DNA from: Selaginella moellendorffii
Lineage: Eukaryota; Streptophyta; Lycopodiopsida; Selaginellales; Selaginellaceae
Length of the DNA: 64,000 nt
NCBI RefSeq assembly: GCF_000143415.4
Contig: NW_003314389.1
Coordinates: forward strand, 240,447 to 304,446
Reading direction: 5' to 3'
The notes below the pieces were generated by a model that was given only the letters and a program-made list of their open reading frames with translations, made no database searches and was not told the origin of the DNA. Positions 1 to 11,733 of the stretch are shown here, piece by piece; positions within the stretch are counted from its first letter, which is position 1; each line of letters starts with the position of its first letter. The translations under genes were made by a program, and so were the position numbers.

Positions 1-1925
1 GCTAGTACCAAAAAACAAGATCGAGCTTGGTGAACTAACGACTTTGCCCTAGATGATCCAAGAGATCAGCAGTGTGAGGAAGAGGATACACATTTGGGAT
101 CGTCACTTCGTTTAACGGACGATAGTTAATGCAGAAATGAATACTTCTATCTGGCTTCGTCACAAGATGAGGCTCATGTGCCCAAGGATTTCACAACTTC
201 TGAATAACACCCTTCTCCAACATCTTCTTGACGTTTGCATGTAAAATCTTGATCTCCTTGGGTGACCGACAACGAATAGGAACCTTGATTGGACGAGCAT
301 CCCCGGTTGGAATCAGATGACGTGTGGCAATCTTGGCCCCAAACAATAGGTCAAATTCAAAGAGATCAAAATACTCCTTCATGAGCCTGTCAACCGCTAC
401 AACACAAAGAGTGTTGGAGGGATCAGAAAAGGGAAGAGTAGAACAAGACGGAAATATAGGAGGAAATAGTGGGGAAACAAAAGTAATAGAAGCAGAGGTA
501 GAAGTAAAGGGACGAAGAGGTACGAAAGTGAGAAGAATGAATAAAACATAAGGAAGTATGAGACAAGGGGGAGAAACCTCAAAGTCACATTTAGCATGAT
601 GCGTTGCAACCAATCTATACCAAGAATGAAGTCAAAATTTTGACTCGGCACCAACTACAATGACTGCAACTCAAGCTTGAGATCACCCACACGCACAACC
701 AGGTCTACCTCATCCTGTGCACATGCATGTGTACGGCCATTGCCATAAAGAATGAAAACTGGTTTCACCACATGACACAAGTGTAGACGGCAACGTGTAG
801 CAACAGGTCGAGCAATAGAAGATAAACTCAAACTTATATCAACCAACACAGAGAGAATAATAGGAGACCTCTTGTTATAAAAACGAGCTTGGAAAGTAAA
901 CATTGGATGAACCGGTGCCGAGTGAACCCTTTGATGATACTCTCGAAAGAAAGATGGAGGGGTCACTAACTTATTTGCGCAAGGTCCCTCTGTTACTTGT
1001 GCGACTTGTCATTTCCTGGATGCATCTCAGTGTCCAAACCTTCCACCACAGCAACACCAATGGGATGTTGTTGACACTAGGGTCTCCACCTAGGAAATGG
1101 AGGTTGTCAATCCGGAAAACGCCGACAACGCCAATAAGTATGACCAACTTCATCACACGCCTAGCAACGAATATCACGGCCATGACCACGTCCTCGCCCT
1201 TGTCCTTGGACTCGAGCAGCAGCAACATCAACCTCTATTAGAACAGGACCATCACCCATAGGAAGTGGAGTTAAAGGACATGTAGCGAGAAGTGGAAGAG
1301 GCGACATCTCATAATGTTGTGCCAAGTGAAGAGCATTGTCAAGGGTGGCAGGAGCAAGTGCATGCACAAGTCCGACAAGATCTTGACAAAGTGCTGACCA
1401 CAACATTCCTAGCTTGATCCACTCCGATATATTTGGCTCCACACGAAGTAAAAGACTTCAAAAACGAACGCCAAATTGCATCACTAACTCAGATGGCCCT
1501 TGGCGAAGACGATGTAATTGTTGGAAGGCATCATCACAGTCGTTGGGATGTCCGAAGGCGCATTTGAAGATGTTCGGGAGAACACTCCAATCCCCACGAG
1601 TGGCTGCACTCAAACCATTGTACCACTGCAATGACATCCCTTGGAGACATGTGGGAAACTCATGCAAACGTTAAGCATCATCCCAAGAATGATATATGAG
1701 AATCACCGTGAAATGATCGAACTAATGGTACACATCATCCCTAGGATTCCCGCGAAAGAACTCTGGCCGAACGCGAGGATTGGCACCAAGAGCAGAAGGA
1801 GTGGTACCACGTGCCATGAATGCTGCCATCAACTGAGTTTGGTTGTTCAATTGCAAGCACATAACATCAAGTAATTGTACCAACTGCTGCTCTAGAGTCA
1901 AAGGAGGAGATTATAGATCTGCCAT
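1..1925 (-). pseudogene. Ty3/gypsy gag-protease-RT remnant (5' half of an element)
   Basis: Read leftwards from a gag start near 1925. Gag lies at about 1160-1670 on the minus strand, with the typical capsid-like stretch LQWYNGL and FGVRF, followed by a Gly/Arg-rich tail. An aspartic-protease-like segment lies at 600-900: VLVDISLSLS sits where a DTGA active site is expected, and FDFILGIDWL is the usual second protease motif. The start of reverse transcriptase follows at 1-330 (CINYRPLNEVTIPNVYPLP). Stops and frameshifts break every domain, and the catalytic DTG has become DIS, so this copy is dead. The rest of pol lies beyond the left edge of the window. The 5' LTR remnant is to the right. 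Confidence 0.8.
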
Positions 1926-2158
1926 GAAGAGGAACGAAAAAAAAATAGCAAAAGAAAAGAAATGACAAAAGGCTAGAAGGAAATGGTAGATCTAGACAAT
2001 ATAAAAAGCTAGATCTAAACCAAAATCCTGAAAGGAAAGAACAAAAGAAAGGAAATGGAAAATGTTAGATTTAGACGATGCAAAAGCTAAATCTAAATCA
2101 AAATCCCAAATCCAAGCACTCCTCAGGGACAATCAAAGTTGCCACTCACCTCCACTAA

Positions 2159-2300
2159 TGTGAGTGCTTGAAATATGGAAAAGGAATATAGAAAATGTGC
2201 ATATCAATTAGTCTAAAAACCCTAGCTTATATATAGGAGTGAGTGGTCCAAATTAAAACCAATCTAATGGCTACAAAAATTTGTTATAAAACAGCTGTTA
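2159..2300 (-). repeat. Partial 5' LTR of the gypsy element at 1-1925
   Basis: Starts TGTGAGTGC on the plus strand and matches the complete LTR at 9782-9959 over most of its length, including the shared stretch AAAACCCTAGCTTATATA. The right boundary has decayed into AT-rich sequence and cannot be placed. The stretch 1926-2158 is the untranslated leader between LTR and gag. I see no convincing primer-binding site there. Confidence 0.6.
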
Positions 2301-4359
2301 TCCGGCTACAAAACAAATATATTTTTAAAATTTTTATATTTGATTTTTTATAAAATAAAAATATTAATACACCTGTAAAACCTTTCTAACCAGAATATAA
2401 GCTACCAATAGATCAAGAGTATGTAACAGATTTTCTAACTTATAATATATAGGATAACTACTATGAAAATTAAATCACAAAGAGACAAAAATCTTGAGAA
2501 AGAAAAATTTAGAATAAAAAGAAGGAAATTTTATTGAAATAAAAATTAAAAATATTTGTTTATATAAACTTCTCATCAAAAGTGAGTTAGGTTAAAAAGT
2601 AGTAGAACAACTCCAAAAATAAATATCTAGATTGTAAGCAAAAAAGTTGACAATTATAAACTACAGTTCAACATGATTATAATTAGGTAATATCATACTA
2701 GAAGTTATGATTTCAAAATCTTTAAGAAATTTTGAAACTTATAAAAAGATTCTGCAAGATTGTCTCTTGCCAATTGATATTAAATCATACATAACTAAAA
2801 ATCTAGAAATAATTAATTTAAATTTAAAATTACTATTAAATTAATAAAAAATACATACTATTCAGCATTTATCTAAACAAACTTAAATAATTAGAAATAT
2901 CAATAATTTTATTAAAAACTTAGATCTAGCACATTACTATTTACATAATAAAATTATTATATTTTTGTCATGGTACTATATCTAATATAATATGATAACA
3001 TCATCAAAATATAATAAAAGGTAAAGTTATGTTATTTTTATTTTATTTTAAGAAAATGTATATTTTTGTATTAAGATTATCATTTGTGAATAAAGTGTTG
3101 TTATTGATTTTTATCCTCTCCAATTCTTCATTCTCTAAATTAGATTGTTGATACTTTAATTATAAAGAACATATAAATAAAAAATATACTTAGATCTGAC
3201 ATATTACAATATACAACAATACTATAATGATATTTATATTCTTTAAAGTATAGTATAATATAATTATCAACATATAATATAGACTATAAAAATTATTTCT
3301 TAAAGGAATTTTTTAAGAAAGGCCCATTTGATAATAAGATTGAAATGGTGACCTTTGTGGCACGAACTTATGTTTCTATGCTCCCTGCCACCACAAGCCA
3401 TTCTAAGGAAGCTCTAGTATCAGGCAATGCAACTGATGTTAGATCTCTTCCTCTTGCAAGGATATGTGTCTGTCTAGGTATATGCAAAGGCGATAAATCC
3501 AGTTCTATTTTTCTTCCACATTTTGTCTTGGATGATTCATTTATCTAATTTCATTGTTTGAGAGTGAAGTGGCAAGAGATTGACATCTTTATGAAATCTC
3601 TGCTTGTGTCATTCCAACATTGTAAGCATTGTTTTGTAGTCAATCAAAGCCATAAAGGCTAAAATAGGCAGTACAATGTACTCCTATTTAACTATTTATT
3701 AGAACAAGAAAATATCATACTACACCTTACAGTTTCTCATTCCCTAGACATTCCTCAGACGCTGCTTGTAGAATTCCAGAAGCTGTAACTTGACTACCAT
3801 AAAACATGAAAGAAGCAGCGAAAGAGTACCATTCATATTTAAAGGTTTTTTTTTGTCATTGAAAGATATCCAGAGGAGGTTAACACTTCAGAGCCTCACA
3901 AGCACCTCATAAATTTCCCTTAAAGAGATGATGTGCAGTTCTAAAGAATACTTGCCAATTTGAATCTGTCTTCAACATGTCTTCATTAGGTCCATTGGAG
4001 CAAAGGGTAAACAATGCAGAGTTTTCATAATAGTGTTTCCTTCCAAAATACAGAAGCCACAGGGATGAATTAGAATAGTGTAGGCATGAGAATACATAGG
4101 GTATCATCTTGTATGAGGGACAATTCAGTAGAATAATTTTTTCTTTTTTAATTACAGAATAGCCTGGATGTGGCCTAAAGAAGAAAGATTGTATGAAGGA
4201 AAGTTTGTATGAAATTGTAAATGTTTATCTTCACTTTCTCGAGCACATCAGGATTTTGCTTTAGGAAACCATCAGCCATTGAGTTGTGACCAGCATTTAT
4301 GTACATGTTGAGCATGTCTATGATTTCAGCGCTTCCAGAGCCTCTCCTTTGTCATCCAG
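2301..4359. other. AT-rich intergenic DNA, no gene recognised
   Basis: The sequence is strongly AT-rich to about 3340 and somewhat more balanced afterwards. The small open frames at 3345-3548 (plus) and 3907-4107 (minus) resemble nothing I know. They have no splice context, so I do not call them. Confidence 0.6.
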
Positions 4360-6212
4360 TGTAAACAACTAAATTTTCCATTCTACTTTAGTCACTTAAC
4401 CACATCTCCGACCATTTGGAGGAGTCTCATTCACAACCTCCATCAGTCCAATTCAGGACTTGGGACTTGCTAGCCCCAAGAATGGCATCCATGCCACTCA
4501 ACACTTGCACCTGGTCCAAGTGCTCCACGTGTCCGGTCCCAAGACCGACACCCAAAGGTACCACTGACATCTCGGCCTGTTACGCTAAGGCCATGCCCAT
4601 TCACCTTTGCTGCACTAGTGGTCCAATACCACTTGCATCACCATCCCGTCTCTCCAAGACTGGGCCATCTGTCCACGAGTGGTCATCCTAGATCCACTCC
4701 TTAGCATCCTTAGGATGCCCACAGACCTGGGGAATCGCCTTCCCCAAAGTCCCTTTGTCAGTTCCTACCAAGTCCCTTTCTGCCCCTGGCCGTGTTTGCC
4801 AACACTGTCACTGGATCGAGGCCCACAGGCCCGACCACTAAGTCCCATGGTCCTCTGGGACTTCCTCACCACACGACTGTGCCTTGGTCACTACCCTAGA
4901 GGATGCTCCTCTTCCTTTCCACAGTCTAGGCCTTTGGGACAACATTTCAGAACACCGTGGCCTTACGCGAGCCACCTGGGTACTCTCCCCACCTTTCGCC
5001 TTTAGGTGCTCTAGCCATGGGCTTAGAGCGAGGTTCCGTTGAGCCACACCTGGTATCCAAGTAGGTAGTGCCACCCACACTTGGATTGGGAGCATCGGCC
5101 AGTCGATCTCCTGGGGGAACTAGAGCCGGCTCTTGAACACTACACCAAGCTACCCCGCTTGTCGGTCCGTATTCATTCTAGTCTTGGACTTCCCAGTGGT
5201 CAGTTCATCACCCAACACTGGGTCTGGCCTTCCTGGGCCAAACTGGCCTTTCCTGGCCAAACTGGCTCCACTGCAGTCCTCCCCCTTACTATACTTTTGG
5301 AGCTCACCAAACCCCCCAGGGTCTGGGAGACGAACGCTTTGGGCTTTCACCCTCTCAGACTCGAACTCGGACTCGGACTCGGACTCGGACTCGGACTTGG
5401 ACTCGGACTCGGACTCGGTCTTGGCCTCCGCCTTGGTCTCAGTCTCGGTCTCGGTCTCGGTCCCGGTCTCGGTCCCGGTCTCGGTCTCGGTCTCGGTCTT
5501 AGTCCCGGTCTCGATCTCAACCTCGGACTCCATCTCGGGTCCTTCTCGGACTCCATCTCGGGCTCCGTCTCGGTCCATCTCGGACTCCATCTCAGACTCC
5601 ATCTCGGGTCCATCTCGGACTCCATCTCGGGTCCATCTCGGACTCCGTCTCGGTCCACCTCAGACTCCATCTCGGACTCCATCTCGGGTCCTTCTCGGCC
5701 TTCATCTCGGACTCCATCTCGGGTCCATCTCGGACTCCGTCTCGGTCCACCTCGGACTCCATCTCGGACTCCATCTCGGGTCCATCTTGGACTCCATCTC
5801 GGACTCCATCTCGGGTCCATCTCGGACTCCGTCTCGGTCCACCTCGGACTCCACTTCGGGTCCATCTCGGACTCCATATCGGACTCCATCTCGGACTCCA
5901 CTTCGGACTCCATATCGGACCCCACTTCGGGTCCATCTCGGACTCCACTTCGGGTCCATCTCGGACTCCATCTCGGACACTTCCACGTGTCATGTGTTGG
6001 TCCTTTTTGGGTCCCTTTTTGGAGCCTCGCTTATTGCTCGCTTCGTGCTTCTTCTTCGAGCACGTTGTTGGGAGTTCCACTCCCACTCTCGACCTTCCAA
6101 GTCCGAGCTTTTAGTCCAAATGTGTTACACTCGTTTGGGCTTTCGCTTCGGCCACTACCACGTGGCACCCTTTCCAGCTCCACTTTGGGGCCTAGGGATT
6201 TCGTGTCTCACA
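4360..6212 (+). repeat. LTR-type repeat copy 1 with internal minisatellite
   Basis: Begins TGTAAACAACTAAATTTTCC and ends GTGTCTCACA, that is 5'-TG...CA-3', about 1.85 kb. From left to right it has a unique left arm with hallmark strings such as GATCGAGGCCCACAGGCCCG, the string GCTTTGGGCTTTCACC, the CTCGGACTC array, then a right arm with CCACGTGTCATGTG and CCACTACCACGTGGCACC. The same order recurs near 29.8, 46.5, 48.1, 52.5 and 62.1 kb. No target duplication is visible (TCCAG on the left, ACTCC on the right), and the sequence to the right recurs beside other copies, so the true element may be longer. It is not protein-coding. Confidence 0.6.
5350..5975 (+). repeat. CTCGGACTC minisatellite array
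   Basis: The left half is built from hexamers CTCGGA and CTCGGT/CCCGGT. The right half is built from 10-12-base units such as CTCGGACTCCAT, CTCGGGTCCAT and CTCGGTCCAC. The units contain few stop triplets, so long open frames appear on both strands with low-complexity products (SDSDSD, GLGLGL, MESEMESE). Those frames are artefacts of composition. Confidence 0.9.
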
Positions 6213-8460
6213 ACTCCACCACCCATAGACGAAGTTCGATGTCCTCATCGAACGGTAAACCCTTTTATAAAGTAACACCCGCAGGTATTACCATTTCCAT
6301 CCTTGGCACCCGGCCAATATTTGTCTATGGTTTGACCCCGAAGGCTCACCATGCCTTGTCCATCCTCTAAGGAGGATAGTCTCTCCAACTTAGAGACTGA
6401 TTGGACCACTTGTGGTGGTTCTTTCCGTATATTGGTTTAGTTCTCGCTAAACCCATTAGAGACACCCTCTCTAACTCAATTCCACTACTCATTCTTGAGT
6501 AGTCACAGATTCCATTGATCTACCTTTGCACTTTGGAACGTTTACTTTTGACTTCTTGAAGTCAATTTCCTAGGCGTCTCCGACACCTTGCCTTGCACAT
6601 TTTGTGCAACTCCACTTCCCCTCCTAGATAGTTCTCTACTCAAGGGCACCCTCATCCTCTTTTCTATTTTTGTGCCACCATTGGCATTATGTTCCATTTA
6701 TCATTATTTGTGCTAGGGCTGTCCGCGGCCCTATCTTTTGGCTCCTTAGTTACTCCCTCACTTGGAGCCTTTTCTTTGCCAAATTGGAGCACTTGGGAAT
6801 CCGTCCTTGGAAGTCCACTTCTTTTTCCGCAATCCGTTAGCATCAAACACATTAGTGTTCCTTGGCTAACTTTGCCACTTGGATTCTTTCCAATGGATTC
6901 CACAGCCCCATCTTGGGCACTCGTCTTTTGCTCCTATCCTTGGATTGTTGCACCAAGCAACATAGGATTATTACCTCCCTCCTGGAGGTATTCTTTTGGT
7001 TTCATAGCAAAGGATCTGCTTTGCCCAGACTAGGGTGTTCACCCCTAGTAAGTCTCCCCAACTGTTCTAGGCTCTCTTCCTAGCCCAACCTTGTGACCCA
7101 CCCATGGGCCTGTCTCTGGAGACTATTTTCTTGAACTCATAATACCATTGTATTGTAGTAGTTCATTTCCCTTAGGTGTCCTTCCCACTTAGTCACCTTG
7201 ACCAAGCCACACCTTTATCAATAGTTCAAATCAACACTTTGAACTAGGAATCATATTCCTTAACCCAAACAAAGACCTTGTCCTTGTTTAGCCATAAGAT
7301 CACCTAGTGATCTCATCTTGACCCTTTAATAGGTCTACCAATAGGAATTAGGTCTTCCCGACCTTACTAAGTTGTTGACTATAACCCCGGGGGCATCCCC
7401 ACACTTGGCGGTGCGCCCAAGCTAGCCCTTCCAGCCAAGGATCCATAGCAACTGAGACTGGGTGTCCCCATCTCATTCACCACGTCCTTGGTGCCTTTTG
7501 CACCAAAGTGTTCAAGTTAGATATGCCGAGCTTTCACTCTAAGCAATCTAACCATGCATCACGACTCCGGGGCATCCCCTGCTTGGCGGTGTGCCCAAGC
7601 CAATCTCCTCATTGAGAGTCCATGACCACCGAAATATGAGTGTCCTCATATTCCAAACCATCACCACGCCCTAGCGATTTGGGACTCGAACCCAAGCACT
7701 AGAGGGTCGGGACTCGAACCCAACCTCCGTATATGCATCTACGGACGGCATCACCCAGGATGCCTGGCGTGACTCCCCACGCCGGTGCACCAACTTATAC
7801 TCAAAGCGTGCTATAGATCACAACTTAGGAACCTAGTTCCTCCACATTGCCAAGTCCTCTCACTTGACAAGTCTGTGATCATGCATGGACTCCTCCATGC
7901 TTGGCCCCATGGCCCACCCTTTTTGAAGTTATCACCTTCAACTAGGGTATTTCTTCCCCTGACTTGCCAATCTCGCTTTGGCAAAGTCCTCTGACCACTG
8001 TAACATGGTTCCAGCACAAGCGTGAAAGCCCTTGATCATCGACTTTCGTTCAAAGCCCTCTCTTTGAACACTTGGGAACTACTTCCCTAACCTTGATAGC
8101 CTTGCCTCATGGCAAGTTTCAAGACCACGCTTCTGCTGCGCCACTCTGATTTTGCGCGTGTTTTGAACCATTTACACTTGGCCTTTCTAGGTACTAAGCT
8201 ACCTAGAATCATCTTTGGGAACCTTGAAGGAACTTTGTCCCTTAGCTTGCTAAGGCCTCCCTTTTTGCAAGCTTTCCAATTACCATATAGTCTAACATGG
8301 ACAATTCTATATTTTAGACTCTCCATGGCATCACAGTTGCTAGCGGCAACACCCTTGAGCCCCCACTTGATTCTCCACTCCCAGCTGGCATAACCAACCT
8401 TGGTTATGCCCTTCAATTCCTATGGTTTGGTTCTACCCCCATACTTCTTGCTTTTGGCTT
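6213..8460 (+). repeat. Spacer module S, copy 1 (non-coding, LTR-associated)
   Basis: Starts ACTCCACCACCCATAGACG directly after the right arm of the repeat. It contains the hallmark GGGGGCATCCCC followed by CACTTGGCGGTG, and GGGACTCGAACCCAACCTCC near 7.7 kb. Related copies lie at 49317-50665 and 51183-52500, and part of it matches the LTR end at 53748-54220. I find no protein domain. It is probably LTR or leader sequence of the same retrotransposon group. Confidence 0.5.
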
Positions 8461-9157
8461 CACTTGGCCTCGGTCTCGGTCTCGGTCCCGGTCTCGGTCT
8501 CGACCTCGGACTCCATCTCGGGTCCTTCTCGGACTCCATCTCGGGCTCCGTCTTGGTCCATCTCGAACTCCATCTCGGGCTCCGTCTCGGTCCATCTCGG
8601 ACTCCATCTCGGGTCCATCTTGGACTCCGTCTCGGTCCATCTCGGACTCCGTCTCGGTCCATCTCGGGTCCATCTCGGACTCCGTCTCGGTCCACCTTGG
8701 ACTCCATCTCGGACTCCATCTCGAGTCCATCTTGGACTCCATCTCGGACTCCATCTCGGGTCCATCTCGGACTCCGTCTTGGTCCACCTCGGACTCCACT
8801 TCGGGTCCATCTCGGACTCCATATCGGACTCCATCTCGGACTCCACTTCGGACTCCATATCGGACCCCACTTCGGGTCCATCTCGGACTCCACTTCGGGT
8901 CCATCTCGGACTCCATCTTGGACACTTCCACGTGTCATGTGTTGGTCCTTTTTGGGTCCCTTTTTGGAGCCTCGCTTATTGCTCGCTTTGTGCTTGTTCC
9001 TCGAGCACGTTGTTGGGAGTTCCACTCCCACTCTCGACCTTCCAAGTCCGAGCTTTTAATCCAAACGTGTTACACTCGTTTGGGCTTTCGCTTCGGCCAC
9101 TACCACGTGGCACCCTTTCCAGCTCCACTTTAGGGCCTAGGGATTTCGTGTCTCACA
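8461..9157 (+). repeat. Minisatellite plus right-arm module, copy 2
   Basis: The CTCGGACTC array (about 8465-8930) is followed by the right arm ending GTGTCTCACA. The left arm found in copy 1 is missing, and the array abuts spacer S. The array is nearly identical to the second half of the array at 5350-5975, which suggests a recent duplication. Confidence 0.7.
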
Positions 9158-9781
9158 TCTAGCTCATCCATGAGCAACAAAAGAATGCTTGTTTTCTATG
9201 GCTTTCTGGAAGCTCTTTGCTGCTTGATCAGGTCTTGGATAAGCTTGATGACCTTTCACCTCGCCTGAGAATGGGAAAACATCACAAAACTATGTAGGAC
9301 AATTCATAATTTTCAAAATATAAGATACATAAGGTTGATTTCTATTGAAATTGCATCTTTAAAAAATATACATTTTTACGTGAATGTTATCATTTGTGAG
9401 TGAAGTGTTAATTTGTTTTTCATTTTATTGATTCTACTTCATGATTCTCTTGTATTATAAATATGATTGCTCAAACCTAGATTTTAAAGAACACAAAATT
9501 AAAATTTTTAAAATTAGATCTAACATAGTACTATATACAAGAATAATCAAAATTTATTTAATAATGGAAGAACAACTGCTTTCTTCTAGCTGTAAGGAAT
9601 TTTTTTCTTTATTAATACTATAAAATATATATTTTCTAAGAAAATTATAAAAAAAGAAACATATTTTTTGGTCGGATTTATTTAATGTTGTATAAAATGC
9701 TAATTTTTTAGACTAAAAATGATTTAGAAAATTATTCTTACTTATAAAGATATTAAAAATATTAATATTTTAAAATATCCT
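9158..9781. other. AT-rich spacer, nothing recognised
   Basis: Low-complexity AT-rich sequence between the minisatellite module and the gypsy LTR. No domain, RNA gene or repeat boundary is visible. Confidence 0.6.
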
Positions 9782-9959
9782 TGTGAGTGCATGGAATATG
9801 GAAAGGGAATACAAAAATGTGCATATCAATTAGCCCAAAAACCCTAGCTTATATACAAGAGCGAGTGGTCTAAATTGAAACCAATATAACGGCTACCAAA
9901 ATCCCCCTATGCTAATATTAGTATACGTCATCGTAGCCATACACTTGGCCCTCATATCA
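9782..9959 (-). repeat. Complete 178-base LTR (3' LTR of the minus-strand gypsy element)
   Basis: On the minus strand it starts TGATATGAGGG immediately after a polypurine tract and ends in CA at 9782, giving TG...CA termini. It matches the partial LTR at 2159-2300. The length is unusually short for a gypsy LTR. The matching 5' LTR of this element is not in the window. Confidence 0.75.
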
Positions 9960-9971
9960 TCCCCTCCTCTC
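9960..9971 (-). other. Polypurine tract
   Basis: The minus strand reads GAGAGGAGGGGA directly before the LTR start. This is the expected site of plus-strand priming in a Ty3/gypsy element and fixes the LTR boundary. Confidence 0.7.
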
Positions 9972-10072
9972 AGAATAATGGAAGACCATTAGGGTTCTCT
10001 TGTAGACGAACCGGGATCTGGAGGAACATAAGGAGAAGGCATCGGTGGATTTGTAGGTGGTAATAACTGCTC

Positions 10073-11733
10073 CTAATCCTTTTGTATGAAGTGTTTTAAC
10101 TGCTGCACATACACAATCTTTGGAGGATCGGCTTGCTGGATGTCCTGTCGAATCTCATAAACTTGTGGTTCAACTTGCCGCAACACCCAATACGGTCCTT
10201 TCCACTGCGCAAGGAGCCCCTTAGATAAACCACGTACCGTAAGATGGCGAAAACAGATTAACACCAAATCATCCACTTTGTACTCCGCAGGTGGACGATG
10301 ATGGGAGTTGTAGCGCCATTGTTGTCCCACTTGTATGTGGCCTAAGTGTTTGGTAGACTCCGCTCAGACAAGTGGAAGAATGCTCATTAAATACTAATCC
10401 CACGACCTAGCATCCGTAGTTCATGGCAATTGCAATGGTAAACCTAGCTCCGGTGGTAATATTGGATCATTCCACCAGACCATCTAATTGTGGATGATAA
10501 GCACTTGTGAAAGTGTGGCATATCCCCAACTGAGACATCAAAACATGAAATGCCTTAGCCATAAATGCAAGACCATTATTTGAAAGAATCCGCTCTGGAC
10601 AAGAATGCTGGAACACCACTCGATTGAGGAGGAAGTATTCAACAGCAATTGCAGAGGCGCTAGCAAGAGCACCAACTTCCACCCAACAAGTCAAGTAGTC
10701 AGAAGCAATAATAACATACTCATTGCCAGCACTCGATTGTGGAAAAGGTCTCATAAGATCAAATGCCATCAACTCAAATGAATAGGAAATTGCAATTGAC
10801 TCCAACTGTCCTTCTGCAGCCCGAGGGAGAGTATTACGAGCTTGGCACCAAACACAGTTACACATATACCAGATAATATCACATCACATCTCTAGCCAAT
10901 AGAAAGACCAGCGCAACTTGTCAATTACACAACGATGTCCCATATACCCACTTAGAACAGGAGAATCATGGTAGGCATGGGGAATAAAGATAGAAGGCAC
11001 CATCAGTCGTAAATGATCATCAAGATCTGTCCTCACAAAATAAAGAAGGCTGTCTTTAAGGCGATATTGAGAATGTAAATGCCAGAAAGGCAAGTCATTA
11101 GCAAGTGATGCAAGATTCTCAAACCCATCTCGAAGCCTTTGAATCCACAGCCTAATCTTTTGAGCCTCTCAAACCTCATCAAGAGAAGGTAGATCTTGCT
11201 CTACGCCTTGTGTACACTGAACATCAAGTACAGCAACCACCGACAACACAAAATCCTCATCTAGAAAATCCACAGAGGCTGGAACAATAGGCTCGTTAGA
11301 AACATAAGAAGAGAATGAAGAAGTAAGAGGATCTCGAGAAAGGGCATCAGCATCAGCCATAGAACTCCCTAGGCGATAAACAACAGCAAAATCACATATC
11401 TGAAGCTTCAAAGCTCATCAAGCAGTACGACCAACCAAGTTCTTCTGCTTCAATAATAAAGTAACAACAGCATGATCACCTTCAAGTAACGTCCGAGAAC
11501 CCTGTAGATATGCATGAAGTTTCTCAAAACTCCAAACTGCTACTAAACACTCATTCTCTATTGTGGAGTAGTTCATTTCCGCTAGTTGTAATATACAGCT
11601 TATATACGCAATGGGATGGTGCTGACCAGGCACACTCAAGCTCTCTTGCATCAACACAGCTCCAAGACCAATGTCAGAAGCATCCATGCGCAAAATAAAA
11701 GGTCGACTGTAGTCAAGATATGCCAAAACCGGA
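10073..11733 (-). pseudogene. Ty3/gypsy integrase and RNase H (3' part of pol)
   Basis: Read right to left. RNase H comes first (11418-11726, with FILRMDASDIGLGAVL and the YSTIENECLVAV stretch). The RNase H C-terminus with ADALSR follows at 11169-11411. The zinc-binding H2C2 region is at 10884-11093, and the integrase core at 10467-10865 (FELMAFDLM, DYLTCWVEV, FTSAYHPQLDG). The integrase C-terminal region at 10073-10330 has WKGPYWVL, typical of plant gypsy elements. Stops between segments show it is inactive. The frame continues on the right of the solo LTR at 13430. Confidence 0.85.

Noticed and set aside
4360-6212. Complete LTR retrotransposon made of the repeats at 4360 and 8461 with S as its internal region
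   Set aside because: No primer-binding site follows 6212, no polypurine tract precedes 8461, there is no target duplication, and the second copy lacks the left arm.
5081-6370. Long open frames over the minisatellite arrays (also near 8.4-9.2, 46.5-47.4, 48.4-49.3, 52.8-54.0 and 62.0-62.8 kb)
   Set aside because: They are open in several frames on both strands, give only low-complexity SDSDSD or MESEMESE products, and run straight into non-coding repeat arms. Composition artefacts.
6664-7083. Open frames in spacer module S
   Set aside because: The frames are not kept between the three copies of S, which differ by frameshifting indels. The module is non-coding.
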